Assembly (NCBI GenBank): GCA_013407085.1
Contig: JACCGJ010001437.1
Span: 1-64,000, forward strand
Direction: 5' to 3'
Source: Atriophallophorus winterbourni
Taxonomy: Eukaryota > Platyhelminthes > Trematoda > Plagiorchiida > Microphallidae
DNA length: 64,000 bases
Both the position numbers and the translations under genes were made by a program. Shown piece by piece: positions 9,968 through 20,842 of this stretch. Within the stretch, counting starts at the first letter, position 1; the number at the start of each line of letters is the position of its first letter. The notes beneath the pieces are model-generated. The model ran no database searches. It had not been told where the DNA came from and saw only the letters and a list, made by a program, of their open reading frames with translations.

Positions 9968-11465
9968 AAACTGGATTTATCGTCCAAACACACGTGCCAA
10001 AATGCTGAAGACAGATCCACTTTCGTAAAATATCTTGCACCAGACAACCTCGGCAAAGTATCTTCTAACAACGGAAGTCTGAAATACTCTCGCTTGAGGG
10101 CCATGTTCAAAGCTTTCGGGTCGATACATATGCGCATTTCACCTGACTTTTTTGTTACGACGGTAACCTGGCTGACCCATTCGGTAGGTTCTTCAACTCT
10201 CCTGATGACCCCAACGAGCTGTAGTCTTTTCAATTCTAACTCAAATCTGTCCTTCACTGCAAAGGGTAAACGACGTATTGGTAACGCGACTGGTGTTACA
10301 TTCTGATCAATTGACAGCTTACAAAGTCCGGGCAACTTCCCCAATTTATCATCAAAAACACTTTGATACTTTAGAAAAATGTCTGTTAGGTCCGAATTAA
10401 TATTGTTAATACAATTAAAGGTAATCATTCCCAGATTTTCGATCGCTTCAACTCCGAGTAGCGGTGAAAAATTTTCATCAACAACGTACATTACATGTTC
10501 TATACGCTTACCGCTAATTGGATTGCGCAGAGACGCCGTAAATTTCCCCATTGGCTTGACAGTCGTGCCGTTCCACATTCGCAAAACGATTCTCGTGTCA
10601 GATAGGGGCTCATTTTGTACGTAGGCACGCGGAATGAGACTAACGGAGGCACCTGAATCCATTTGGAAACGAACCTTCTTGCCATTTACCTCGATTTCGG
10701 AAGAACGGATGTGATTTACTTGTTCCTCACCCTGAACGACACTGACATTCGGAAATGAGCGCTGCGTATTTGTCGTTGTCATCCCAGAAGATCTACAGCA
10801 AATCGCGAAATGGTTTGCTTTACCGCATCGAGTACATGCTTTCTTCCACGCAGGACATAGTTCCTTCTTAAATTCATGTTTCCTGCCGCAAAAATTGCAA
10901 ATTCTTTTCGATTGGATTGTTCTCTCCGCATGAATTCTATTGATTTCTTCGCAAGAGTGAGTTCTGAGGGCTTCTGCCTTTTTCTCGGCCGCCTCCTCAC
11001 TCATGCATATATTGATACATTGCTTTAATGTAAGGTTGCTTTCCTTCAATAATCTCTTCGTGAGACTTCTGTTGTTTGCTCCGATGATCAAACGATCCTT
11101 GATTAAATTGTCTTTCATGCATTTACAGAAGTTGCATGTCTCAGCCATCAGTTTCAATGCTCGGATGAAATGTTCGATCGGCTCATCGGCATCTTGGACG
11201 CGACAATTGAATTTATATCGTTCAAATGTATCGTTCACTTGACCGAGGCAATGTTCTTCGAGCTTCGCGATGATTGTTTCCCAGTCATCTGCGTCTTCGT
11301 TCTCATCAAATGTGAAACACTGTATGAACTTCGTCGCCTGATCACCAAGCGCATTCCTCAGCGTCGCCATTTGATACGCTTTATCGGTATTCGTCAGATT
11401 CGCCAACGTCCGAAAATCGCTAAACTGTTGCTTCCACAGTTTCCATCTCTCTGCCAATCGACATA
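9964..11465 (-). pseudogene. gypsy gag, protease and RT N-terminus
   Basis: An open minus frame with a capsid-type helical region (WKLWKQQFSDF, then HFIRALKLMAETC). Two zinc knuckles follow at about residues 202-235 (CNFCGRKHEF and CTRCGKANHFAICC), then an aspartic protease active site (QMDSGASVSLIP, about 280-291). RT fingers run to FTKVDLSSAFWHV. Gag and pol are one frame, without a separate gag stop. It breaks at about 9965, where a T run on the coding strand is one base short relative to the following frame. The first roughly 15 codons of the open frame are CR1-derived sequence read out of frame, so gag is truncated. Confidence 0.88.
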
Positions 11466-12564
11466 TCCAGATAGCACACGTGCACACTGTCTCCTGCGTC
11501 AACCGTTTGGGTTAAATCGTTTAATACCGTCAGCAAGTTTGTCAATCATGAGCGAGCTTTACGAAACCCATGCTGGGCGACGATAGTATATTTTGTGATT
11601 CCAAGTGATGAACTATATTTTCCGTCACTATGCGCTCCATCACTTTGGATATCACGGGGAGCAAATACAATTTTATTAGGACATTTTCCATGTCCTTTTC
11701 GTTGGCGGAAGTGATTTTTAGAAGACGTGGTTTATTTTGATTCAGGGATTTCGTATGACGAGTTATTCGATTTACCGACACAGGGTGTATACTATCTAGG
11801 CCGATTCGATTACAAACGACGAACCAGTTTTCACGGTCATGCTTTTGCCTTTCTTGAAAGAGCGTTACCTAAGACTCAGGAATATTGGTGCATATTACAC
11901 TTAAATTTTTTATGCGTTTTATCGAATTTTTCTGCTCCCTGTGATATGGAACCGTTTTGCTTTGAACTTCCTCTTTTGCCTGAGGTTTTGGGCTCAATTC
12001 TAACGCCAAACACTTATCACCTTTAGTCAATATCTGGGCGAATGTTAGCTTGCTGGAATGAGACGCGTTCACTTGGAGCTCTTTGGACGTAACCCCTGAG
12101 TCTGGAATCGATGGTACATTATTGACTTTTTTCAACAGTTCCGTCGATTGATGAAGTTCAGATTGCTTTTTGTTATCTTGAGCATCATCTGCTTCGGGTT
12201 GAATCGCTGGGGCAATTTTATCCATCAAGAGTGTTTTAAGCCTTTCCTCAATTATTCGATAATTATTTTCTAAAATTTCTAACCGAGGCTCAAGCCTTGC
12301 CTCATAGTCAGCGTTGTGTGGATCGTCGCTAGACTGTTTGCTTCGACATGAAGTGCATATGTAACAGACACTGGGGAAATCTACGTTGTTGATAATCGAT
12401 GCCAATTCCTCTGTTAGGGCTTTATCACAATTGACATGACTTTTACTCAGGCAGCCGAAACATTTGACGACATGAGATCTAGCGCCTACCCCTTTGTTGC
12501 AAATTTTCCACACATCACGTGCAGCCTTCTTTGTTTGGGTTTTCGGGATCAACCTGCGTGTCAT
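11466..12564 (-). pseudogene. Internally deleted CR1-like element: ORF1 joined to RT
   Basis: ORF1 starts at the ATG at 12564. A PHD-like Cys/His region (CNKGVG, CFGCLSKSHVNCD, SVCYICTSC) is followed by a coiled-coil stretch and LSVICTNIPES. After one stop near 11869 the same frame continues as ORF1 (RITRH, PRLLKITSANEKDMENVLIKLY). It then passes directly into ORF2 RT (LLPVISKVMERIV, then a second frame with HGFRKARS and DSVHVCYLDMS). The ORF1 end, endonuclease and RT start are deleted. The RT stops at about 11465 where the gypsy gag begins. Confidence 0.8.
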
Positions 12565-12889
12565 TGTTTCAATCCGGTGAGGGGTGAATCAGTGCAGTTA
12601 TTGATCGATCGATAACTAGCGTTGGAGTGAATGCGTTGGATCGGAGTTAAGTGATCCAAACGATGAAAAGCGAACGAGGTAGGATAAAACTGTTGCGATT
12701 TCACGATTTTCGATCTCACAGATTTCAAAAGAATATTGGTCGATTCGGAGTGATTTGCTGTTCTCGACGGTATTTGAACAGAAACAATATTCCAAAGTAC
12801 CGGGTTTGTTGCACGCGTGGGTATTTATTGGGTAACTGTGATGATTGTTTGAATAATAATCAATACTAATCAATAATTCCGTAATTCAG

Positions 12890-13031
12890 ATTCTTTTTGT
12901 AAAAGCAACATTATTCAATACATACTGCAATTCGAGTGAGCGTCGTTTGTTCTCACTAACATTCTTGGGTTGGTTTTTCAATTCAATTCAATTCAATTCA
13001 TCACATTTGGCGTCGCGAGCAGCAATTCTTC
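12890..13031 (+). other. Probable LTR end and primer-binding region of a gypsy relic
   Basis: A run of TTCAA repeats (12974-12998) and ATCACA are followed by TTTGGCGTCGCGAGCAG, then the gag ATG at 13032. TTGGCG-type sequence just after an LTR is typical of Mag-like gypsy elements (compare TTTGGCGACGGG at 14977-14988, minus). The LTR start is not resolved. Confidence 0.45.
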
Positions 13032-13650
13032 ATGGCAAATTCAAGTCTGGAACCTCTCGATATAAATTCGAATGCTCGAGAAATTGAAGACTATTGTGAA
13101 AGATTCGAAATTTGGTGTATGACAAGACTGAACGCTGAGAATGATAAAAAAAATCGGTTCATTTTCTAAATGCAGTCGAAAAATCTGCATATGCATTAAT
13201 CAAGAATTCAGCCTATCCTGATTCTCTTATTTCTCTTCCATACGAAAGGCTGAAGACGCTTTTAATGCAACACGTGAAACCTGTACATTTCGAGGCAACC
13301 GAACGCGCAAAATTTCATTCCATGGCGCGTCATCCCAATCAAGGAATTCGCGAATTTATCCTACAATTGTTAATTCAAGCAGCGAAATGCGACTTCGGTG
13401 ACTTGCTAGAAATGCAATTGAAAGATTCTCTAATTGCTGGAATACATGACAGTGTTTTGCAGAATGAACTCTTGAAGCTGCCAAAACCCTCTTTCAAAGA
13501 TGTTTGAGCTCACTGCGAACAGTATGAAGATGCGCGTGTGGCAACAACAGATTTGTCGCCAGCAGAAAATTACGTCATGTTCAATACACATAAACGTGAA
13601 AAAGCCGAGGATCTGATGCAGACAAATGATGATGATACCTTAACTATGCC
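13032..13650 (+). pseudogene. Ty3/gypsy gag relic
   Basis: It starts MANSSLEPLDINSNAR, followed by IEDYCERFEIWCMTR, a typical gypsy capsid opening. The capsid continues with LMQHVKPVHFEATERAKFHS, IREFILQLL and LKDSLIAGIHDSVLQNELL. The frame shifts at a run of eight A (13146-13153) and has a stop at 13505. Only gag remains; sequence from about 13680 belongs to something else. It is a different lineage from the element at 7585-11465. Confidence 0.8.
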
Positions 13651-13720
13651 GTTTGGCGAAAAAGGAAACGTTGACTTTCATACATCCTATCATAGTATGG
13701 AGAACACTCCCGTTACTCAG

Positions 13721-13807
13721 GTTATTCAAACTGCATCTGGAAAGAGAGTTCAACCGATTTCTAACAGTGCCATTGCTCGTGCTAAAGATCTTTCGTTTGA
13801 TGATGAA
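13721..13807 (+). other. BRC-repeat-like coding motif
   Basis: The open frame reads QTASGKRVQPISNSAIARAKD followed by LSFDDEN. It resembles the RAD51-binding BRC repeat of BRCA2 (consensus FxTASGK, a hydrophobic/Ser segment, then A-K-LF-acidic). The usual Phe before x-T-A is Ile here, so RAD51 binding would be weakened. It lies in frame between gag-like residues upstream and RTE-like endonuclease residues downstream, so it may be a captured or degraded host fragment, or a chance match. Confidence 0.4.
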
Positions 13808-13845
13808 AATTTGACTTCCCTATCAACCGCCTCAAGCGCTATCCT

Positions 13846-14260
13846 ATTAGTGGTATCTGCGTACGCACCGTCTAATTGTACCTTCAAAATTGACAAAGAT
13901 GCTTTTATGGAAGTTTACATGCATCGAAGAATGACATCGTTGTCCTAGCTGGAGACATGAACGCACGTGTTGACCGTCTATCATTAAACGAGCATTTTGT
14001 GGCTGATATGTTTGGTCGTGATTGCCATCGTGATGATAATGGCAAAAGATTGCTTAGCTTGGGCTCTGAGCACAGACTTTACCTTGCCAGCACTAACTTC
14101 CTCCATTCGAAGCGTCACTGCTTCACCGGGAAATGTCGATTGACAGCCTTTTTCACGCAAATTGACCACATTGCTATCAGCTACTCGTGGTAAAGATGTG
14201 TGCAAGATTGCCGTTTATACTGGGGCACATGCCTAGAGTCAGGTCATGCGTTTGTCTGTT
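13846..14260 (+). pseudogene. RTE-like endonuclease fragment
   Basis: VVSAYAPSNCTF, VVLAGDMNARVDRLS, NGKRLLSLG, LYLASTNFLHSKRH and TQIDHIAISY follow the order of an RTE-type APE endonuclease; the tail VQDCRLYWGTCLESGHA matches the region before the final Asp-His. One frame change and a short deletion lie at about 13920-13945. No RT follows. The enzyme would nick target DNA to prime reverse transcription; this copy is dead. Confidence 0.82.
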
Positions 14261-14941
14261 GGTGTAGTTCTAATATTACAGAAATGATATCTGCGACAGC
14301 TGTAGACAATTTCAGAAAATTGTTCTAACTCATCAGAACTACTGTAAGCGTGCGACCAGCCATTTGTGAGCTGATATGTGAAGCAAATTGTTTTGCCAGT
14401 TTTCAACGTGCCCATGCGCATGGAGTGATGGACAGAACATTTTGAAGCATGGTTTAACTGGCCGCCTGTACCCACCGATTTCTCTCGAGGCTCCGACTTA
14501 TATGTGAGAATTTCAGTGTACTCCGGAGGCTTAAACGCCGACGGGCATTGCGTGCTGATGCTTTGCTTCGTCATTGTTCGAAGTTGGTGGTTTTGCTTTA
14601 GATTGCTAACTTCAAGTGTTGTTTGACAACATATGGGCTGAAGAACGAGGATTTTTGAGAAGGATCAGGTTGCAGTATTTATACTGCTGGACCAAGTTTA
14701 CGCAACAGCAGCCGGACTTTCCATGCATCATCTTGAACCGACAAACCAACACGAAAAAGGTCTTCATAACGTCTGAACCAAGTTTTAAACGTGACGTTCG
14801 CTTCCGGATCATTGACAATTCTGCGATACTGTTCGCAATTCCGTCAACGGAGTGTGGAATAGCACGTGCTTTTGTGCTTGGTACTTGCTTTTGAAGTAGA
14901 AATTTCATCAACATCATTTGCCGCTCCAAAAGAATTTCCAT
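14239..14941 (-). pseudogene. Ty3/gypsy gag relic on the minus strand
   Basis: It starts at the ATG at 14941 (MEILLERQMMLMKFLLQKQ). The capsid motif continues SVDGIANSIAEL, then in the neighbouring frame DPEANVTFKTWFRRYEDLFRV and VRLLLRKLGP. This is the common flatworm gypsy gag opening. It is frameshifted and fades out toward 14239, where frames are open but not recognisable. About 35 bp upstream of the ATG the minus strand has TTTGGCGACGGG (14977-14988), a probable primer-binding site. Confidence 0.72.
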
Positions 14942-15189
14942 GTTAGATTATTCCCTGATTTCGTAACTTGAATAAACCCGTCGCCAAACTGTTACGTTCT
15001 TGATATGAAGCTAATCTTGCACCCGTATATGCTTCCCACGATATTGCCCAACCTACTATTGAGAAAGAAGACGAAGGCTTCAGAGAACTTCGTATGGCAG
15101 CTCACTTCCAATAATGACAAACTCGGTTTACTCTTCAATATATATATACGTATAGAATGTAAAAGGAAATAACCTTGGAAAATAGTACA

Positions 15190-15349
15190 TGTAACACCGC
15201 TTGTTTTTCCTTGACAATATTAACTTCCGTTAGTTCGTGCGTGCATCGTAAACGCTCTTACGTTTTGGCTACAGCTAAAAACCTTTCATATCCTGTGCCT
15301 TTTCTCCAACGTTCTTGGGGACATTATTGTATTAATCTGGTCTACTACA
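15190..15349 (+). repeat. 5' LTR of the CsRn1-like element
   Basis: 160 bp, homologous to 20661-20842. It differs by substitutions and lacks about 17 bp present in the 3' LTR near 20684-20702, apparently lost between short CCTT repeats. Confidence 0.9.
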
Positions 15350-15352
15350 AAT

Positions 15353-15368
15353 TGATGAACCCTCCGTA
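15353..15368 (+). promoter_or_regulatory. Putative tRNA-Trp primer-binding site
   Basis: TGATGAACCCTCCGTA begins 3 nt after the 5' LTR. I count 11 of 16 matches to the complement of the tRNA-Trp 3' end used by CsRn1-type elements (TGGTGACCCCGACGTG). Confidence 0.55.
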
Positions 15369-15521
15369 CACTCATCCTTTGTGTATCTTACCTTTAAGTC
15401 AAACGTTTTTCCGATTATCTTTTTTTCGGCACTTATTTTTTGGGTACGTATTCCTGCGTATTTCGTTTTTTATTTCGCACCTGATATTTCAATCAGTTTT
15501 TTGTCACTTGGACGGTTCATC

Positions 15522-16147
15522 ATGAGTGAATCTGAGCGCATATTATTGGCTTCTACGGCCATCACAGTTCCCAGTTTCATTCCACAAGACCCCGAGTATT
15601 CGTTCTACTTTTTTGAAACGGAGCTTAGCGCCAAGAATATCGTAAATAACGCAGCGATCTTCTCTTATTTGACACAAAACTGACTACCGACATATTACTG
15701 CAAGTTCGCGACGCAGTCCTCACTGCCTCCGAAGGCGACCGCTACCATAGCCCCAAACAAGCCGTGATTTCCCGCACGGTCCCGTCCGAACGCGTTAGGC
15801 TGCAACAGCTTTTTGGCGATCTGGAGGTTGTCGGAAGAAAGCCATCTACCATATTGATGGAGATGCGACGGCTTCTGGGGTCAGCTCGTATGGATGAGTC
15901 GGTAATTCGGAAACCCTGGGTTCAGCGCCTACCAAAGTACGTGCAGGCTATCCTAGTTTCAGCAAAAAGTACTCCGATATCTGAGCTGGCAGAGATGGCG
16001 GATGGCATCTTCGAATGCATAAACTATCATCCGAATGCCCATATCACCGCCGTAGCAGCAGAACAAACACACACACGAAGTAGAACCGATGATAACAAAG
16101 CTACAGACCTTATAGCTGATGTTGCAGAATTGCGCAATGAGTTTTAA
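15522..16147 (+). pseudogene. gag of the CsRn1-like element
   Basis: It starts MSESERILLAS and continues ITVPSFIPQDPEYSFYFFE, the characteristic short capsid opening of CsRn1-type gag. The frame shifts at about 15680. It continues LQVRDAVLTASEGDRY, RVRLQQLFGDLEVVGRKPS, MRRLLGSA and WVQRLPKYVQAIL. No CCHC knuckle is visible. The frame is lost again after 16147. Confidence 0.82.
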
Positions 16148-16216
16148 AGCCTCACACTCAGCCGCAGGCCACAGTCACGCACCCCAACCCACCGGCGCTC
16201 GAAAAGCCGTAATAAT

Positions 16217-16555
16217 ATGCTGGGTTCACCGGAAGTATGGCGAGAAAGCGCAAAGTTGCATAAAGCCTTGCGCATATCACACCCCACGAGCGGGAAACTT
16301 TCGGGCCGACAAGTAACGACGGCTACCGCTATCGGCCCTAAACGTTATAGTCGTCTATTCTATATACCTGATAAGCCTACTGACATACATTTTCTGGTAG
16401 ACACCGGTGCAGAGGTGAGTGTGCTCCCGGTAAATGCGCACACAACGTCTAGCCCATTAGGCCATCACTTAAAGGCTGCAAACGGATCCTTAATAACAAC
16501 CTACGGTCAACGCTCTTTAACTCTCGATTTAGGTTTGCGTCGTGAATTCCGCTGA
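16217..16555 (+). pseudogene. Aspartic protease region of the CsRn1-like element
   Basis: RYSRLFYIPDKPTDIHFLVD and TGAEVSVLPV contain the catalytic D-T-G (about residues 62-64 of this frame). ANGSLITTYG and LTLDLGLRR follow. The preceding residues are out-of-frame gag. It is frameshifted into the next segment at about 16545. Confidence 0.82.
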
Positions 16556-17588
16556 ATTTTTTACGATCGTCGCGGTCCATTTTACAATACTAGGCGTTGA
16601 CTTCTTGCACGCATTCGATCTCCTCGTAGATTCCCGACGCTCGCAACTGATAGATGGAACTACCCGTTTTAAAGTTCTTGATACCCCGAGCAGAGACGAA
16701 AATATATCTCCGGTATTTAGCTACGGCGACATCGAACTATCGTATGCCCCGCTGCTTGCGAACTATCCTAACTTATTGCGCGCATCACCGACTGTACTAC
16801 CTGCAGTCTCCACTCCAGTGGAACACCATATTACCACTAGTGGGCCCCCGGTTTACGGAAGACCGAGGCGATTAACGCCTGAAAGGTTACAAATAGCGCG
16901 CAAAGAGTTCCAGCACATGCTGACATTGGGCATCATACGACCTTCCAGTAGCCCTTTGTCATCTCCTCTGCACATGCCACTCAAGAAAAACCCAAACGAT
17001 TGGCGCCCGTGCGGTGTTTACCGCATGTTAAATAAAGCGACGGTACCCGATAGGTACCCGATCCCGCATATTCAAGACCTGGCTGCCAATATCCATGGGT
17101 GTACCATTTTTAGCAATGTAGACCTGGTTCGAGCGTATAACCAAATACCGGTCACGCAAGCGGACATCCCAAAGACGGCAGTTACCACACCGTTCGGATT
17201 TTACGAATTTGTCCTTATGCCGTTTGGTTTATGTAATGCCGCTCAAACCTTCCAGCGATTTATGGACCAGGTTTGCAAAGGTCTGGGTTGCGCTTACGTA
17301 TATCTCGACGATGTACTGATTGCTAGCGCATCCAAGGAGGACCACATTCGCCACCTAACGGCACTTTTTGATCGTTTGTCCAGTCATGGGATAACGATCA
17401 ATGCGTATAAGTGCAGTTTTGGCAAAACTCAGATCGATTTCCTGGGTCATCGACATTCAGCTTCGGGTATTCGGCCACTGGATGAAAACACGAATGCCAT
17501 TGTTAACTTCTCAGAGCCAACAACGTTTAAGGAGCTCCGGCGTTTTCTGGGACTGGTAAACTTTTACCGAAGATTCATCCCACAGTGA
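16542..17588 (+). pseudogene. Reverse transcriptase of the CsRn1-like element
   Basis: Protease flap residues ([20 protein letters not shown]) lead into RT. The motifs are [55 protein letters not shown] and [17 protein letters not shown]. The catalytic box is [10 protein letters not shown] (YLDD at about residues 254-257), and the connection is [18 protein letters not shown]. It ends at a TGA at 17586-17588; more stops follow before RNase H. Confidence 0.9.
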
Positions 17589-19400
17589 GCACGAATCTCC
17601 CAGCCCTTAAGTGATTTGCTCCGTGGTAGTGCGAAGACATTACTACTAACGGAAGAAGCCAAATCGGTTTTCACTTAGTTAAAATCACACATAACAAACA
17701 TCAAATAACTTAGCCACTATAGGCCCGACGCCCCGCTGTCATTGTTTACGGACGCATCTGCCGAAACAGTGGAAGCGGTGCTTCAACAATACGTTGACGG
17801 TCATGGTTCCCTATATCGTTCTTCTCTAAGCGGCTCCAGCCCACAGAGACCCGATATAGCACGTTTGGTAGAGAACTTTTGGCTATCTACCTCGGAATTA
17901 AACATTTCCGCCATTTCCTGGAGGGCAGACAGTTCGCAGTGTTTACTGATCATAAGCCCGTCATCCACTCGCTCAGCAAGTCATCAGAGCGATATTTTCC
18001 TAGAGAGACGCGGCACCTGGATTTTGTCAGTCAATTTACGACTGACATACAGCATAACGCAGGTGCCCGAAACCCGGTCGCGGATGCACTCTCTCGAATA
18101 AATGTAGTAGAGTTGCCGTCCTCCATTGACCTCAGTGAGATCGCCGCAGTGCAAGCTGCTGAAACCGAAACTGCACAGCTCAGGGACTCCACTTTCCTTG
18201 ACATTAGACTTTTACCCTTGCCTGACGGCTCGAGCGATTTCCTGTGCGACGTTTTACAAACCACACCACGACCACTGATTCCGTCTGCATTCAGGCGGCG
18301 CGTTTTTGAGGGATTACACCATCTCTCCCATCCTGGCATTCGTGCCAGTGTTAAAATGATAACGGCTCGAATTATCTGGCCAAAAGCTAGTAAGGATATT
18401 CGAAGTTGGGCCAAAGCGTGTCGTGAATGCCAGCTCACGAAAATCCATCGACACACCAAGAGTCAATTAGGAACGTTTCTCGAAACGGATGAGCGCTTCT
18501 CACACATACACGGAGACTTAGTCGGCTTATTGCCCCCATCACGTGGCCACATATATATCCTCACGATAATCGACCGTTTCACCAGGTGGCCTAAGGCCAT
18601 CCCACTTCCACTTCCATCCCTTTTTCGAGCTTTGGTTGGCACAGTTCGGTTGTCCGGGTATTGTCACTACGGACCGAGGTTCCCATTTCGATGGTGCCTT
18701 CAGTAAATTGCTAGCTACTCTGGGTTGCCAGCATCACCGAACTAGAGCTTACCACCCCGCGGCGAATGGGATGGTCGAAAGGTTGCACAGGCAGCTTAAG
18801 GCGGCATTGATGGCGCATGGAGGTATTGGCTGGACCGAAGTCCTACCGATCGGCCTCCTAGGTTTTAGGTTACCTTTAAAACCCCTTTGCAGGCTACCGT
18901 AGCTGAATTGACATACGGTCGCGCCATTGCTCTACCTGGCAAGTATGTCGCCCCACACAAACAATCACCCTCCGCCTACGGCGATTACGTGGCGCTCTTG
19001 CGCCATTACATGGGTCGTTTTCGCCCATCACCCTCCACGGCTTCAGGCCAAATCATCACATGTTACAAAGGAGTTGGCTAATTGTCCACATGTTTTTCTC
19101 CGGAATGACATGGTGAAGCACCCTCTTTACCTTCCTTATACTAGACCGTTCAGAGTAATTCGGCGCTCTCCCAAGACGGTTGTCATTAACCATGTCGGCA
19201 AGTATGACACTGTCTCAATCGACAGAGTCAAACCGGCTTTCATGGACGAGGATGTTATCCCACATGACCAAACGCCAACCCCGGCACCACTGGTCATTAC
19301 CCCTCCTGTACCCACAGCTAACCCAGAGCCGGCCACTACAGTAACCAAACGTGCCAAACGGCAACCCGTTCGATTCGGTGATTTTGTTGTAAATAGTTAA
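17589..19400 (+). pseudogene. RNase H and integrase of the CsRn1-like element
   Basis: RNase H residues are spread over two frames: LFTDASAETVEAVLQQYVDG (17736 on) and FAVFTDHKPVIHSL, then NPVADALSR (17879 on). Integrase has the HHCC module (HHLSHPGIRASVKM and CRECQ), then HGDLVG and IIDRFTRWPKAIPL. After a frameshift at about 18630 it continues VTTDRGSHFDG and NGMVERLHRQLKA (DDE Asp and Glu present). Further shifts at about 18880 and 19080 separate the C-terminal PFRVIRRSPKTVVI and YDTVSIDRVKPA. Several stops and at least four shifts show long decay. Confidence 0.85.
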
Positions 19401-19805
19401 TACTTTCATATGTTTTGGCATACACGCGTGCATTATTTCGTACCTCATTCTAATCACTCGGTCATGGCCCTAAACCCATGCACTAGGGAGTTTTTTTCTT
19501 CCCTCAGGTACGCAAACACCCACCGCTGATGCCAGCGAATCGCGCACACTTCCTGGTCCACTTACGCTTGCCTCCAACTTAACCGGTAGCCCTAACCACC
19601 AACACGAGCATAATTGTTCCAACACGCCTGTCATGTCACACAAGGTCCTTATTAGCCCAGATTGACACGCCAACCGATTCTCCTGGCGCGGCCGTATACC
19701 ATCCTTCTTCGGGACACAGGAAATTCTGAGCAGGGACTGTGTTTTCGAAGCCTCTGGTTCTTGTTGTCAAGCTTGCGAATGCGCTTGTTCCTGCTCAAAT
19801 TGGGT

Positions 19806-20348
19806 GTAGCGACCAAATCGTCACTGGGGAATAGTTTCTGTCACGGAAACTAGTTGTCTGCTACAAGCCACGGGATTCTTATACCGGGAATGACGAGCGT
19901 TTAAGAATCGATCCCAAATCAGAACAAAACGTCAATTTACGCTGTACTCAACGGTAATCGAATACAGGTTTCAATGCAAACCCAACGCGTCCAATAAACG
20001 GAAGTCAAACAGCTCAGTTGAGAGCACAAAAAATTACCGTTTTCCAATAACGGTAAACACGGGTAACGGACAAATCAAAATGTGCGGAAGCCCAAGTGCA
20101 GTTAAATAAAGGAACAATGTTCGGGAAAGAAAACTCTCACAGATTCAACATTTAGTTTAAATGTCATTTTTGATTTAAAGAACAAACAAAAAATATCACG
20201 GGAAAATTATGACACAAAAAACTTGATAAGAAACACGGGTGTAAGTGGGAAACAAATTTCTCCAGTTTGTTTGATCTTGCTGGACCGAAAGAGGAATTTT
20301 CAAGACATCAACGCGGAAACTATTCCCCAGTGACGATTTGGTCGCTAC
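19806..20348. mobile_element. MITE-like DNA element with 33-bp terminal inverted repeats
   Basis: Bases 19806-19838 (starting GTAGCGACCAAATCG) are the exact reverse complement of 20316-20348. The 7-bp word ATTGGGT flanks both ends directly (19799-19805 and 20349-20355); because the outer bases T and A also pair, the duplication could be read as 5 bp. The 543-bp interior is non-coding with a few ACGGTAA-type motifs. It inserted into the 3' part of the CsRn1-like element. The superfamily cannot be assigned: 7 bp would suit P or Dada types, and a 5-bp reading other families. Confidence 0.88.
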
Positions 20349-20660
20349 ATTGGGTTCATACTAAGAACACGTCAAACGGGAAAATCCCGCTAGCAGCTGT
20401 TCACTCCATGTGAGGCGGCTCGGCAGTACGTTCACTCACATGTGAGACGCTACTTGGCTTAGTCCTGATTGGTTTACCGTACATCCTACTCTCAAACCAC
20501 CGAAGATCGACCCACGCAGACCGAGCGCCCTGGCTGACTTCTATGTGACTGGTTGCTGAGAGACTACGTTCCTACCCGGGGTAACCTGAAACCCGCATGT
20601 CCCACGCTACTGGCAACTCCCAATCAGAAGTCTTCGCTGACCAGACTTCTTGGAGGGGGC

Positions 20661-20842
20661 TGTGTAATACCGCTTGTTTTTCCTTATCAAAACTTTCACC
20701 TTGACAATATTAACTTCCGTTCGTTCGTGCGTGCATCGTAAACGCTCTGGACACGTTTTGGCTACCGCGATAAACGTTACATCTCCTGTGCCTTTTCTCC
20801 AACGTTCTTGGGTTCATTGTTGTAGTAATCTGGTCTACTACA
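20661..20842 (+). repeat. 3' LTR of the CsRn1-like element
   Basis: Preceded by a purine-rich tract (GGAGGGGGC, 20652-20660), it begins TGTGTAATACCGC and ends CTACTACA. It matches the 5' LTR except for substitutions and about 17 extra bases. Confidence 0.9.

Larger units (their letters stand above)
7585..11465 (-). mobile_element. Ty3/gypsy LTR retrotransposon, 5'-truncated
   Basis: It encodes gag, protease, RT, RNase H and integrase in Ty3/gypsy order and ends in a putative 3' LTR. At its 5' side the gag frame starts abruptly at about 11465, where CR1-like RT sequence ends. No 5' LTR, primer site or gag start is present. The zinc knuckles and IADD-type RT motif suggest a Mag/K02A2.6-like lineage (tentative). 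One frameshift in RT inactivates it. No envelope gene is visible. Confidence 0.88.
15190..20842 (+). mobile_element. CsRn1-like Ty3/gypsy LTR retrotransposon, degenerate
   Basis: Both LTRs (15190-15349 and 20661-20842) begin TG and end CTACTACA. They are flanked by the direct 4-bp duplication TACA (15186-15189 and 20843-20846), so both insertion ends are preserved. Between them lie gag without zinc knuckles, a VDTGA protease, YLDD RT, RNase H and integrase, all broken by frameshifts and stops. This layout and a probable tRNA-Trp primer site are typical of the CsRn1/Boudicca group of trematodes. A MITE-like element is inserted in its 3' part. Confidence 0.92.

Noticed and set aside
9960..9970. 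Programmed ribosomal frameshift in the gypsy element
   Set aside because: The break lies inside RT, not at the gag-pol boundary, and the single-base difference in a T run is better explained by a mutation or sequencing error.
7751..11502. Endogenous retrovirus with envelope
   Set aside because: The frame order ends at integrase and then the LTR; no envelope-like frame, signal peptide or membrane segment lies between, so it is an LTR retrotransposon.
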